Positions 45,266 to 56,931 of a DNA stretch of 64,000 nucleotides are shown piece after piece. The number at the start of each line of letters is the position of its first letter. Position 1 is the first letter of the stretch. Origin of the DNA: Gongronella butleri (taxonomy: Eukaryota; Mucoromycota; Mucoromycetes; Mucorales; Cunninghamellaceae); contig JAIWZP010000045.1 of assembly GCA_025201375.1 (NCBI GenBank), positions 124,001 through 188,000 of the forward strand, written 5' to 3'. The position numbers were made by a program, and so were the translations under genes. The notes below the pieces were generated by a model, which saw only the letters and a list, made by a program, of their open reading frames with translations, had not been told where the DNA came from and searched no databases.

Positions 45266-47527
45266 TGAATATGGGGTAGCTTTTGAGCAAAAAGGGTGAA
45301 AAAGATAGAGACGTTAAGAATAACGAGAATGAAGTAAGTCTTTTATTAAAATGAAAAGATCTCGATATTTATACAAAAATGAAAAATGCCTAGACGGATA
45401 GGCTAGATGCGCAGACGCGTAAAATGAAGCTGTCGCGGCGTCTGAATAAGGAAACAGGGGCGTGAGACCAAGACATGGCCGCGCAGATCTCAAACAAAAC
45501 GTTATGCCCATCCCAGAGGATTCAAACATGCCAATGCTTGCAAGCACCGTGTTGTTTCACTTGGTGCGCAAGTGCTAGAAACATAATGGTTCGAGTCGTG
45601 TGTGCCAACATGCAATGTTTGGCACTGACAGGCCATTTTTCTTTTTTTTTTTTTTTTTTCTTTTGTTTCTCAAAAGGCATTGATCACTTAGTGATCAAAG
45701 CAGGCTATGAAACCGTGAGGGTGTGTTTCTACTTAAGCATCTGAGAAAATGTGATGATGCGTACAGAGACCGAGATGGAGGAAGATGCGCATTCTTCCAA
45801 AACGCATGAACAAGCGGTAAAAGGAGATGACCAGCCGACAGCGGGCTTTTGTGACGAGCAGAGCGGGAGCATTACCCAATTGGGCAATGCCCCGCTTAGA
45901 GGAGCGGCATGAGAAAGATCCAATTGCGGCAACAAGTCAGCATTTTAATTCTTTGATCGCTGCTTGCACACGCATTGACGCGTTGAGCGCGTTTAAGACG
46001 CGCTTATGCTTTCTTTCGTTGACAGACCAAGCGTCTGTTAGGCTTTTCTTATTAAATCAAGCTCTGTAAAGCAGGCAAATACAACACAATCAAGGGTCAT
46101 TTTGGCCCTGGTTCCATTTTGGTGGCGTGCGCGACAACGGCCTAACGTACAGTACTGTACAGTATCGACGCTCATCAAACTCACTACAGAGGTGGAGATC
46201 GTCTGTTGTGGTCGCGCACCATGAAGTTTTTGTCGAAAAAACGCGATGGAGCCAAGTTTTTAAACGTTTTTGATGGATTTTTGATGATTTCACAAGTTTG
46301 CATCCTGGAATCTGGCGCATGTTGGTGGCGTTGTGTGCATCCTGATGGTTCCACTTACATTGCCTTTATGATGTTTCGATTGAGGGCTGTCACTGGCAGC
46401 GGTCACGAGTACAGTAGCGTGCTGGTGGTCTTACGTAGCGCAATTGCAACATGAGCACGGTGTGCCCCCCCCACTTTCGTGCGCGTATAAAATATGCAGG
46501 GTCGGCGGCCTTGGAATTTGCCCAAAGGAGGCAACCCGAACGAAATGCGGGCACGGGTTGGGCTCCACATCCAGGACGTGTCAAAAAAAAAAAAGGCACG
46601 TGCTGCCCCAAGAACCGGAATACCGGTGCGGGATGTCATTTTTTTTTTTTTTTTACATTCATAATAAATAGGTATCGCTGTGGATCTCCTTAGAAATGCA
46701 ATTTTGTGGATGGATAGCGTCATTGGCCGTTTTGTCTCTTGCCAAGATAAAATTGAGATTTTGCTGGAATTGTTCTGTGCACCTTGGCGGGGCCACAAGC
46801 TGACTTTCGTCTCTTTACCTCTGCTTTTGTTTTTTTGTGATCAGCTTTACGTTTTGTGCTAGTTTCTGCGGCAGTGACGCCCAACAAGGAAGTTTGCTCG
46901 CTCCGTCCCACGTACGTGTCTGGCACGGGACCACAGCCCACTTCAAGTTGTTGAGTTGCTGTTGCCAATAGGCACAGCACCGAGCATGGGAACAGACTTT
47001 TTTTTTTATGACTGGAAATCCCGCTGCGCATCTCAGAACCCATTTTACTATTTTTCTCTCACTCCTTCTGTGCCTTGGCACGCGATGAGCCTGCTGAGTG
47101 ATCCGCCTCTGGTCTCAGTTGCAGTGAACAGCTCTCCTGATATACGCGGATCATGGATTGGATGCTAAAAGAGAGGTTTTTATTCAAATTGTGGCAAAGA
47201 TGTTAAAAAAAAATAAGGATGCGGGTGCGACTGTTTTTAGTGTTGCAGGGATGGGGTAAAATTGGTGTGTGTGGTGTCACAAGCGGCTAAAAAGCAGGGT
47301 AACCAAGGGCGAGACCATGAGAAGAGGAGAAGCAGAGTACGACGTAAAAAAAGGATCGGGGATGACGCAAAGAGGGCTGGGAAACAAAAAGATTACTTAG
47401 ATGATGCTGAGATGGGAGCGAGAGCGATATTGAGGAAAAAAAAGGCATTGTGTGGAGATTTTGTGTGTGTGTGTCATGTGTTGAAATAACGGGTGGGCAC
47501 GGGCCTCAATTCGCCCTTCCCTTTGTC

Positions 47528-48183
47528 TCAATGGTTGGGCGATGCGAGTCTGGCCTCGAGTTCCTGGAGACGGTATTGCTGCTTGATGGATTGGGCCTGG
47601 AGGTCGCGCAAATAATCGACCGTCAGCTTTAGGATGTGGCCACGGCTGGGCTTGTTCTCTGCCGAGCCATCCATCAAGGTGTACAGCTCGTCAATGCGCT
47701 CATTGATGAATTCGCGGCGGCGACGTTCTACAACATTGTGCGATTCGCGGCGCTTGCGCTTGCGTTCAAATAGCTGTTCAAATCTATCAATGCAAAAAAA
47801 AAGGAACGTGAGTAAAAAAAAAAAAAAAAAAAAGTGGAGGGAAAATACCCCTGGCTTTCCCCCTGCGCAGTGGTGATTCCCATTGTTTCCCCAATGGCGG
47901 GGGCCCTGTTTCAATCCTGCTTGGAACATATTTGTTTTTTTTTCTCGGGCTGATGGGTGCGGGACAGGGAGCACGTGCCTAGCACGCCTTGGTCTTACTT
48001 TTCTGGGCCTTCTTGCAAGTCGTTTGGCGCGTCCTGTGGCGGGCTGTGCGTGTGGGGCGGGAACAGGACGGGTGTTTTTGCGGCCGCGGCGACAACAGCG
48101 GCCGCCGAGGAGGCTGGCGGTGTGGGTGGGCCGCGTGCGGGTGCTATGGTGGGCATGGCATTATTGTTAGGTGCAGAGGACAT
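47528..48183 (-). CDS. Basic helix-loop-helix leucine zipper transcription factor
   Basis: Two exons: 47999-48183 and 47528-47783; 146 residues. The first half is Ala/Pro-rich. The second holds a basic region RRESHNVVERRRREFINERI with the His-Glu-Arg triad that reads E-box CANNTG DNA, helix 1 (DELYTLM), a short loop (DGSAENKPSRG), helix 2 (HILKLTVDYLRDL) and a leucine-zipper-like extension (QQYRLQELEARL) to the C-terminus. It resembles MAX/USF/MITF-type factors and fungal bHLHs. It has no activation domain beyond the short N-terminus, so it probably works as a dimer partner. Target genes are unknown. Confidence 0.85.
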
Positions 48184-48631
48184 AGAGAGACTACTAAAAA
48201 AAAAGAGGGGGTAGAAAAAGCAAAGAAAGTAAAAAAAAAAAAAAAAGTCAAGAAGAAAAAAGAAATAAAGAAGCAAGAGGCTCGTGACCCACGACGAGAA
48301 AAAAAGGCAGGTCCCATGACCACTCTGCTGGTTTCGAACTTCCCTCGGTTGGGCATGTTGGGCGCGAAAGCACGCGTGGTGGGGCTCGGCCAATGAATTG
48401 GCTTCTTTGCAGCCCATGGCGATATTGGCAAAAGATGAACACTGATTCTTAATTTATTTGATATCAAGACAATGCAATGATGTGGAGGCGGGGGTGGGGG
48501 ATGCGAAACAAAGGATGAGAAAAGAAAAGAAAAAACAAGGGCGTCGAGGAATCAATAGGGGATGCATTATAAAAGTAGAATACAATGAAAAAAAAAGGCA
48601 GAAAGAAAAAACGAAAAAAAAAATGCGTTGT

Positions 48632-50477
48632 CTACATTTCCATGTCAACGTCGTCGTCCATGGGTTGGTCGGGCTCATCCATGTTGATTTCCATCTCATC
48701 GAGCATTTCTTCAAGCGAGATTTCAGGGAAGTCTTCTTCTTCAAACTCGCCGTCGGTCATGTCGGCTTCTTGAGCGGCGGCATGCTGGCGCGCGGGGTCG
48801 TCGGACTTGAAGATGTTGACGGTGGAGCGGAATTCGGGGTCTTCCTCGAGATCGCGCATGAACATTTCCATGTCGTGCTCGATCTTTGCCTGGTCCTGCT
48901 TGCGCGGCAGCATCTCCTCCTCTTGCTTGCCGAGCTGCTGGATCTTCCAATTGCGCTGCTTGTTCTTCTTTCGTCGCACGGGGTACGTCTTGCGCACGAG
49001 GATGATGTCGGGCAGGTTTTGCATGTCCAATTTGTTGAATTCGTCGTGGTTGAAATTGGCCGACGACAGATCATAGCCAAGGACGGTGTCGCCCGGGTTC
49101 AAAAGGTTGCCCAGGTGGCTGCGTGCAATGAATTGCGTGTCATTGCGGCCAAAGTCCGACATGCGAGCGACGTGGACGTCGGCGAGCACGTGCTTGCCAT
49201 TGACGGGGCCAAGCAGCTCGACATCCAGCACGTAAAACTCAATCATGCCCTTGGAATTCGCCAAAGAGGGGAATGGCGCGCGCCAGTACACATTGTGCAT
49301 CAAGTCGCCCGATTGCATAGTGTTGTAATCGAGAAGATGAATCGAATTGCTCACGCGCGTGCAAATCAACAACTGGCCAAGGCTGCCCAGACTGTTGGCA
49401 AGCTTCTTGGGCAGCACCACCAAGTCATCGCGACAAATCGGCGCAATTTCAACCGAATACGTGAATTTGTAATTGCTCGTGCTCGTGTGGATATCCGTCG
49501 AGATCAGCTGCTCACTGGTCTTGTACCTGGCCACGATAAAAAAAAAAGAGAGAGAGAAAACGATGAGCAAACCTAGAAAATTCAGGAAAATTCAAGAAAA
49601 AAAAAAGAAAAGCTGTCCATTGCTTACTTGATGGGGACGACGGCCGAGAGGAATTCAACCATTTTGATGGCGTGGGCACGCTGGCCATAGTAGAAATCAA
49701 TGCCATCCCTGGTCTCCTTGATGTTTGTGGTGTCCTTGTGGGCATTGTGGCGCAGGATGAGCTGTTCGAGGTACAAAAAGGTGCGCTTGTGCTCGACCTT
49801 TTGACGGACCTGCACCGCGGCCTTCCAGGTATTTTGGGCGGCGAGGCGCGTACATTCGTCACACTGCTGGTTGGAAACGACGAATTCCACCTGGAAGATC
49901 TGCTGCAGCACAGTGTTGGCAAACACTTCCTTTTGGATCGTCAATTTGACCTTGATACGCTTGCTGTGAGGCTCGGTCCAGATGAAACCCGCGTCCACAA
50001 GGCGCACCTTGTTCAGACCCTTGAGCTTCTTGAGACAAAGCGTCAACAGCTCCTTGCTTTCCAATTGCGCAGGCACCCAGATACCGGGAGGCTGCAAATA
50101 GCGCTCGCAGCCGCGGCAAAAGTGGATCGTCGCATTCTTGGGGATGCCCTCGGTGATATCCACCTCGTTGCGGATACAATTGACACACATGTTCGCGGGA
50201 TTGGGGGGCGTGGGCGCACCGCATCCAGGACACTATTAAAATAAGGGGGGCAAAAAGGCGTAAAATGAGCCATTGTTTTCATTTGAACATATAAACTCGG
50301 CGGCATCGAAGGCCAAAAGACTGTTGTGTGTGCTCCAGGAAAAAAAATGGTGACAAAAAGTCGTCTTACCAGACTAAATATAACAAAAACAAAGCAAGTT
50401 AGGTACAAGTTTATGTTTTTGTGTTATTTTGCATGTTCTTACATGAGCTGCTCGGTAACAACAGGGTGGTATTCCAT
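48632..50477 (-). CDS. NMD3: 60S ribosomal export protein NMD3 (with a 4-nt microexon)
   Basis: Four exons: 50443-50477, 50370-50373, 49628-50232 and 48632-49526; 512 residues (human 503, yeast 518). NMD3 carries pre-60S subunits out through Crm1. The N-terminal treble of CxxC pairs is present (CPGCG, CVNC, CRGC), then YLQPPGIWV, ELLTLCLKKLKGLNKVRLVD, FIWTEPHSKRIKVKLTIQKE, CDEC, and the C-terminal acidic region with a leucine/isoleucine-rich export signal (EISLEEMLDEMEI). The frame between exon 1 (...TEQL) and the CPGCG exon needs 4 extra nucleotides. A perfectly placed TAG/TCTG/GTAAGA at 50370-50373 supplies them and gives ILCPGCG, matching the hydrophobic-LC of human and yeast. The 38-nt-scale alternatives break the frame. 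Confidence 0.93.
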
Positions 50478-51227
50478 GGTTCGTATCAATCGATCAAGTG
50501 AGAGGGAAAGAACAAGCGAAAAGAAAGGGGAAAGGAAAGGAAAGATGGAATAAAGAGGAAAAAAAGGCGGGCTTCAAAGCCACCCGTCCCGCCGCAGCCG
50601 CAGTCGTCGCCGCAAGTCGATTTGTCAGTCTGCCCAATTCTCGAGCAAAGAGCGCCTCAACAGTGCGCTTGGCTCTGGCCCAATGGAGAGCCCAGACAGA
50701 TTTTTGCGTACAAAGAGGATAAATATAATACGTGCTTTTGTGTGCCTGGCCGAGGAAACGGAGGGGTATCTGGCCATTTTTTTTTTTTTTTGTGGTTTGA
50801 GCGGGGCAGCCGAATCCGCGGCTTGTTGAGCCTAGCATGTGACATGAAGCGCATCAGGGGTTAAACAGATTCTGGGTTGGCGGGGGACACCCGTGCAGAC
50901 GGACAAAGACCGTGTCAACATGCATGCATCATTGCTCAATGCTTGAAAAAAGGGGGCTGCGAGCGGAATTGGGTTTGCCGCGGGCTCGGCGGTAAGCTTT
51001 TTTGCTTTCCCAAATCACCTTTTTGCCCAAACCAGGCGAATTGATGTAATCACTTGATTGTGATGGTCAGACATGATTGGATGAGATTTGTCAAAAAGTA
51101 CGCCCATAAATGCCTGCCTGTTGTGGCAACTTTTTCTATTCTTCTTTCTCTCTTTTTATTTTACACACATTTTTACATTTTTTTCAATCCCCCCCCCTCT
51201 TTCCCCCCTTTTCTACCTTACATTGCA
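50478..51227. other. Divergent intergenic stretch between NMD3 and the FMN-binding gene
   Basis: 750 bp with no gene. The NMD3 side has a purine-rich (plus strand) tract at 50,500-50,575, i.e. a pyrimidine leader for NMD3. The right side ends with the C/T tract before the ATG at 51228. Nothing else is recognised. Confidence 0.4.
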
Positions 51228-51929
51228 ATGTCTTCGTCCTTTGAAGCTGGCCCCAAGGCAATCAACACGGTGCGTCGCCACAAGGAGCGCGCAGACTATG
51301 AGCGCGAATCGGTTTATCGCGTGCTGGACGCGGGTTTGATGGGCCATGTTGGCTTTTGCTTGGAGGACGCGGATGGTGATCCTGAATCGGTGCCCGTCGT
51401 GATCCCCATGGTATATGGACGCAAGGATGACTACATTTACCTTCATGGATACGTTTCATCTCGATTGCAAAAGCATTTGGCCAAGGGGAAAAAGGTATGC
51501 ATGGAGGTGACCGAGCTCAATGGCCTTGTGCTCGCGCTTTCGCCATTCAACCACTCGGTCCACTATGAAACGTGCGTGGTGTTTGGCCGCGCAGAGCTTG
51601 TCGACGACCCGGACGAGAAGATGGAGGCGCTCAAGATCGTCACCGACCAGTTGCTCAAGGGCCGCTGGGACCAATGCCGCGAAACGACCAAAATCGAGTA
51701 CCAGAGCACCAAGGTTGTGAAATTCCAGATCGAGTCCGCCAGCGTCAAGAGCAGCTACAGCGAGGAGCCATCCATTGACAAGGAGGATCTCGAAAATAAG
51801 GAATTGTGCGAAAAGACATGGACAGGCGTCATTCCCCTGCGCACGGTCGCGGGGCCAGCCAAGCCTGCCTCGTACAACGTCCAACCAGAGCCAGAGAATA
51901 TTAAGACTTTTATCGCCAAGCGTCAATGA
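51228..51929 (+). CDS. Flavin-nucleotide-binding (PNPOx-like split-barrel) protein
   Basis: A single exon of 233 residues. The start MSSSFEAGPKAINTVRRHKE and the stretch YERESVYRVLDAGLMGHVGF are typical of the FMN-binding split-barrel family related to pyridoxamine 5'-phosphate oxidase (bacterial NimA-like and fungal flavin-nucleotide-binding proteins). PVVIPMVYGRKDDYIYLHGY corresponds to the core strand pair, then VCMEVTELNGLVLA and NHSVHYETCVVFGRAELVDD complete the barrel. The C-terminal WTGVIPLRTVAGP matches the family end. Function is unproven; members may act on nitro compounds, haem or B6 vitamers. An 80-bp T/C leader lies before the ATG. The gene converges on the PAQR gene with ~210 bp between stops. 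Confidence 0.85.
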   Translation: MSSSFEAGPKAINTVRRHKERADYERESVYRVLDAGLMGHVGFCLEDADGDPESVPVVIPMVYGRKDDYIYLHGYVSSRLQKHLAKGKKVCMEVTELNGLVLALSPFNHSVHYETCVVFGRAELVDDPDEKMEALKIVTDQLLKGRWDQCRETTKIEYQSTKVVKFQIESASVKSSYSEEPSIDKEDLENKELCEKTWTGVIPLRTVAGPAKPASYNVQPEPENIKTFIAKRQ

Positions 51930-52138
51930 GCATGTCATTTTTCCCATTTTCCACCCTTTTTTTGATGTACGTAATAAATTTGAAGATTTCATTCATTTTG
52001 TAAGATGTGTAGAGGCATGTAAGAATCTAAATGGTATAATAGGAACTCAATCTTGAGGTGTAAAAAGACGGATGGGGATCATAAAAGTGAGAAAGTTAAA
52101 AAAAGGGGCGCGACACGGCTGACGTGCGCCAATTTTCC

Positions 52139-53924
52139 TCACACTGAGCACAGGCCAAATTCCTGACGCTGCGCCACAAATGTCTTCGCCGCCACATAGT
52201 GCCACCAGATCCCGCCGCACACAAACAGGTGCCACCATTGGTGCGAATGGCCAAAGTGGTCGAATTTACCCGGCCAGATGCTTTCTGGGAATTGGAAGCC
52301 GTATGCCACGATCCTGTCAACAACGAGACGCGTCAGTTTGTCGATGGACGCGTGAATGACGCGCAAAAACACGCGTCTTGCTGCGTCCATGGCTAGTTTT
52401 TGGCACTTACCCCACGGCATAGCACATGAGCGACTTGGTGACGGGTGAAATCCATGCCGCAACGGTGCCAACACCATATTCGGACATAAGGTGTAGGATG
52501 GGCAACACGCCTGAAGACGCCAGGGCCACAAAGTAGCTGACGCGCACCCATTTGCGATCTAAAAAGTAAAAAAAAAAAAGGGACAAACAAGCTTAGACAC
52601 CGTGTCAATTACAATTCAGGAGGGAGCGAGAGTGCAATTGAGCGTGCAAGGGAAAAAGGGGGATGGACGCGTTCTAGTCTTCAGGACAAAGGAGAATGAA
52701 CGCGCCACTTTAAAGGCGGCCTTGCCTTTACCGGGTCCATCTAGCCAGGAGGTAAATGGAAACAAGCCGCTAATGAAAGCGAGCGAACCAGTGGCCATGA
52801 GGTAGCGATTGCGCCAATACTCGTCGCAGTAAAAGCCGTAATATTCGCACATCATCACGCTGGCCGAGATCAACGTGCTGATGCCCAAATAGTCCAAGCA
52901 CACGACGCGCATGAACATCCGATAGTCATTTATCCCACACAGCGTGTGCCACATTGTTGAGCAAATCAGGCACTTGCAAGCCGCCAAAAAGAAGATGGAA
53001 AAGATGAACCAGTCGAACAATGGCACATTTGCAAGCATTTCCGAGTAAAACAGCTCATAAATGCCCACACCAAGGAAGAAAACAAAGCCAAGCAGGTGCG
53101 TGTAGATGTTGCCCGACTCATTGTGCAGGTACAGCCACGAATGGAAGCATGCGGCAGGGGTCGAAAGGAACCGATAGCCCGTGCGGATATTCTAAATGGG
53201 AAAACAATGGAAATAAAAGGGGAAATTAGTGACGAGAAACACATAATAAGAGGCACGGTGCGGCCACTGAATCGCGGAATTCGCTCGGGTTGCACTCGTA
53301 TTCTCTTTTTCTTTTTTTTTTTCGCATTTTTCCGCGCATTTTTTTTTTTTTTTTTACCTTGTTGCCGCGGAAAGGGACAGGGATCTCCTCATAAGAGAGG
53401 AGTCGCTTTGCACCATCGGCAACGGCCTGGCGCAGATGGTCCATGTGCTCGTGGGCGAGGTCGGCGAAGCCCTGGAATTTGTCGTGGACGATTTGGCGCA
53501 TCTCTGTTGCACGGTTGAGGGTGTCGGCAATACACGCATCCATTTGCTCGATAGAATTCATCAGGCCGTCCATGGTGTCATCGAGCGTGTGCTCAAGATA
53601 GTCGCCCTGCAATTGCTCCAATTGGCGATATTTTTCGGACAAATCCGAGAAGGCGTGTTCCAATTGCTGCAAAAAAGGCTGCTTAAACGTCGAATAATCT
53701 TCCATTTGCAGCAGTCGCCATTGCTTATCGAGCGTCTCCAAGTGCGACATGGCCTGTTGCACCTTATCACGGGTATAGTCCTGCAGCCGCTTCGAGCTTT
53801 GCATATGAACAAGACCGAATTTCACCTGTCGCACCAGCGGTGTCAAGCGCTCGTGAATAAAATCGTCCAGGTTCAGCACGTCGTCTTTGCAAGCCGTCTT
53901 GTTGATAGTCACGAGGTTCTCCAT
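52139..53924 (-). CDS. PAQR family (adiponectin-receptor/IZH3-like) membrane protein
   Basis: Four exons: 53358-53924, 52732-53191, 52411-52558 and 52139-52313; 449 residues. The N-terminal ~185 residues are cytosolic and helical with heptad character (LEQLQGDYLEHTLDDTMDGL), as in yeast Izh3. The PAQR seven-helix core follows: YRFLSTPAACFHSWLYLHNE, SGNIYTHLLGF, the SxxxH motif in CSTMWHTLCG and the C-terminal HSHQWWHLF. The three metal-site histidines expected for a zinc-dependent ceramidase-like receptor are thus present. Yeast IZH proteins affect zinc and sterol homeostasis. The coding strand has a long pyrimidine tract upstream (53,940-54,170). Confidence 0.9.
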
Positions 53925-56900
53925 AGGTCAAAAGGGGAGCGAGAGGCAAGGTAAAACGAACGGCAAGGGTAAAAAAAAGTGTAAACGAGTGAGATAAAGA
54001 AGAAACGACCTCGAGGCAAGGGCGAGTTGAAAATAGGCAAGAGTAGGGGCGAAAAGTGAGGGAAAAAAGGGGGAAGAGCGGACAAAGGGAGGAAGGGTCT
54101 ACTTTGAGTGACAGGAAAGCGAGAAAAGAAAGGTGACAGAAAAGGGGAGCGAAAAGAAATAGAGGAAAAGCAACAAAAAAATAGGCTTTTTGTGCGTCCC
54201 TGTCTTTTTGATACCCAAGCGTGAGGGTCTCAGCTTCATTTTCGGCCAATCAAAACCGCGCTCGGGGCTTCGGCGGTGATTTTCACGAGAAAATGACATG
54301 CGCCGTATGCGAGCCAATTGGAACAATGTGGTGTCAATGCCCTTTGGGTCACACAAACTCCGGTCGAATTTTTGCCCCAAAGTTGGGCGTGCGTTTCCTC
54401 TTCAAATGGCCCAATAATTCATCCGTGCGCATGACTGCACTTTAAATAAAAACAGCACAAATGAAAGCCATTGTTCATACCGCGTCACGCGCGTTGTGCA
54501 ACCTTGGCCTTGTTCCCATGGCATGCACACATTGGCTCCTTTTGCACCGCCCCAAAAGTCATCCATGCGCAACACAGGACCCACAACGACACGCGGTGCG
54601 AATCAGCGCACATTTCACAGAATTGAACGCGTTTGCCCACGAATAAATGCAATGATTCAGAGCGTAGATCGCCCTGCCTTGCACGTCATTGATCCTCACG
54701 GTCTGTACGACACGCTCCTTTTGCCATTGTACTTAACTTTCTCGTATTTTTGACCGAATCAAAGAAAACACGCGACTCTACGCTTTGACCGAGCCGCACA
54801 ATCCTACAGACACCTTGTACTTTTGCTGCGCTTTCGAATGGATCCAATTTCAAAACGCTGCGGGCTATCAATGTCCTACAAGCGCGATTTTTCAAGCGGA
54901 TCCATTCCAGTCGCAAAACGTGAAATTCAGGCTGTGTGATTGCCACGCCAATTAACCAGATGATAAAGCATGCTATATTCACTAACAAAAATAAAATAAA
55001 AACCTGGCATTTTATCCGTAGGATTTGGCAGAAATTACATTCAACTCTGTTTTCTGCTTATCACACAAGTCTATATTGATGAGGATTGGCTGCAGTGCCT
55101 GGAAATGCATGCCAGCAGAAAGATCACTACTCACCACGCATGTGGCTGCCAGTGATCATTGAAAAATGCTATGATAGTTATCGATCAGCTGGACACAATG
55201 CAAAAAAAAAAAAAAAATACTTGAAGCTCGGTGCCTTGTGATGCCGCCGTTGTAGTTGCACCTCGCCTTCATCAATGCCATGCACGTTGCGTGGGTCTTA
55301 CTGGCAAGTACATTGGCACGGATCCACATCACATTGTACTTGAGCAAATCGCTGGCAAATTATATGGCATTGAAAACTAGCCATTGATCGTTATTGACCC
55401 AACGAATCGCCCTCTTTTTGGTGTTTTTGTTGGTTCTGCCATGCACTTTATCTCGTGTGCACCTTTGGCATATCACTAAAGTAAGAGTATTGCCTTTTTT
55501 TTTTTTGCTCCAAATTCATTATTGCCACAGCAAATGTTTGAGTGTGGCATGCCCCAACGACACTTTTCCAGTTACGAGTCCGGTCAAGAGCGACACTTTT
55601 CAAGACGCGTTTCAAGGCTGCTTGCTATTGGGCTGATGGCGGCGGATTTGTATTGTATCATCATGATCGCGATTTTTGAATTTTCGACGAAAACACGCGC
55701 TATCTATCATACCAGCAACAGGTAGAATGCAATGCATTCATTTTATGGCACGCAGCACGACAAGCCTGCCAATTTTTCACTCCTTGGGTGCCAAAACGCC
55801 CCTGGCGTCAAACATGTGCAACCGAAATTGCCAAAGTGTTGCTTTCCTAAAAAAGAGATGGGGGCTCTCTCACCCAAAAAAAAAAAAAAAAAAAAAGTCG
55901 GCAAAATCCTCGTAAATTTTGCCAGACTGGTTTCTACAGTCTGCTGCAACCGGGCAAAATCCAAACTCATTGGAATTTGTTCCCCTCTTTTCCACTCTTC
56001 CGAGGGGAAAATCATTTTGACTTCTTTTGAAGGCCTATTTTGGAAACAATGCAAGCAAGTTTGCCAAGATTGCGGACGGTCGCGACAAGCTTCCATTTGG
56101 GGGACCAATGGTGCGCCTGGATGACGCGTCGTCCACGAGCAATGCTAAATCTAAGATGTTGGTACAATTTGGCTCACTTATTGTCACACATCTGCCAATT
56201 GAACTTATGCAAATCACCTCAAACTTGACAGACGTGTTCTGTACGACAAGGATCCTGAGATCCCATGATATTTTGGGCAATTGACTCTTTGTTTGCTCTT
56301 TTGATTTATACGCGCCTGCAAATTTAGAGCCAAAAGGCACGTTTTGTTGCCAACGCTTTAAGATCTCAACAAAAATCATTGTGAGATATGCTCTGAGCTT
56401 CGTTTTATTCATGTGATGTTCATTAAAAGCGGAAGATGGATTAAATCGTTGCCAGGAAGTCGCAAGTTCACATTTTTGGCAAAGACCTCGGGCCATTCTC
56501 TCAGGGCAAATCCTTTTATCATCACGCAGCCATTACTTGTGTGTATTGCTCCCCTACATTTATTGCTTGAGCTCGGTCATGCTGTGGGGTCCTCCAACGA
56601 TGTTCAGAAATCGCGAAACAAAGACAAAATAACCAAGAAACACTCATTGCATCTTGTCAACGAGTCCAAATCGCTCACGGACGAGGTCGTCACTGGTTAC
56701 GTTTATGAGATTTGAACGTTTTCAATCAGACTTTGGCATCACTAGTAAAAGTAAAAATGGCACAATTGAGTCAATCTCAAACAAAAATGCCAGACGTCGA
56801 TCTTTTCCGCAGTAAACTCAGGTCAATTTATTAGGGATTTATTTCCATGGAAGTTGAATGGTTTGTTTTGCACTGCAAAGGGGTTAATACATGGGGTGGG

Positions 56901-56931
56901 GAATTGAATGGACGATGTGATTTTCGTAAAA
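53925..56931. other. Three-kilobase stretch without a recognised gene
   Basis: 53,925-54,200 is a purine-rich (plus strand) leader of the PAQR gene. From 54,200 to 56,900 there are only short open frames on both strands, homopolymer runs (e.g. A22 near 55,878) and no family signature or clear splice structure. Repeat similarity to the other intergenic stretches was not evident to me. It may be decayed. Confidence 0.4.

Larger units (their letters stand above)
43399..47527. other. Gene-free repeat-rich stretch
   Basis: Four kilobases without a recognisable gene. It holds many TACAGTA/TACTGTA heptamers (43545, 43593, 43611, 43902, 44030, 44043, 44628, 44637, 46148, 46153, 46158, 46410), two tRNA-like stretches, a short duplicated motif and scattered homopolymers. 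The parts 45,600-46,100 and 46,500-47,480 show nothing identifiable. Confidence 0.5.

Noticed and set aside
48458..49576. Plus-strand open frame of 372 residues opposite NMD3
   Set aside because: It mirrors the conserved NMD3 exon and has no family signature of its own.
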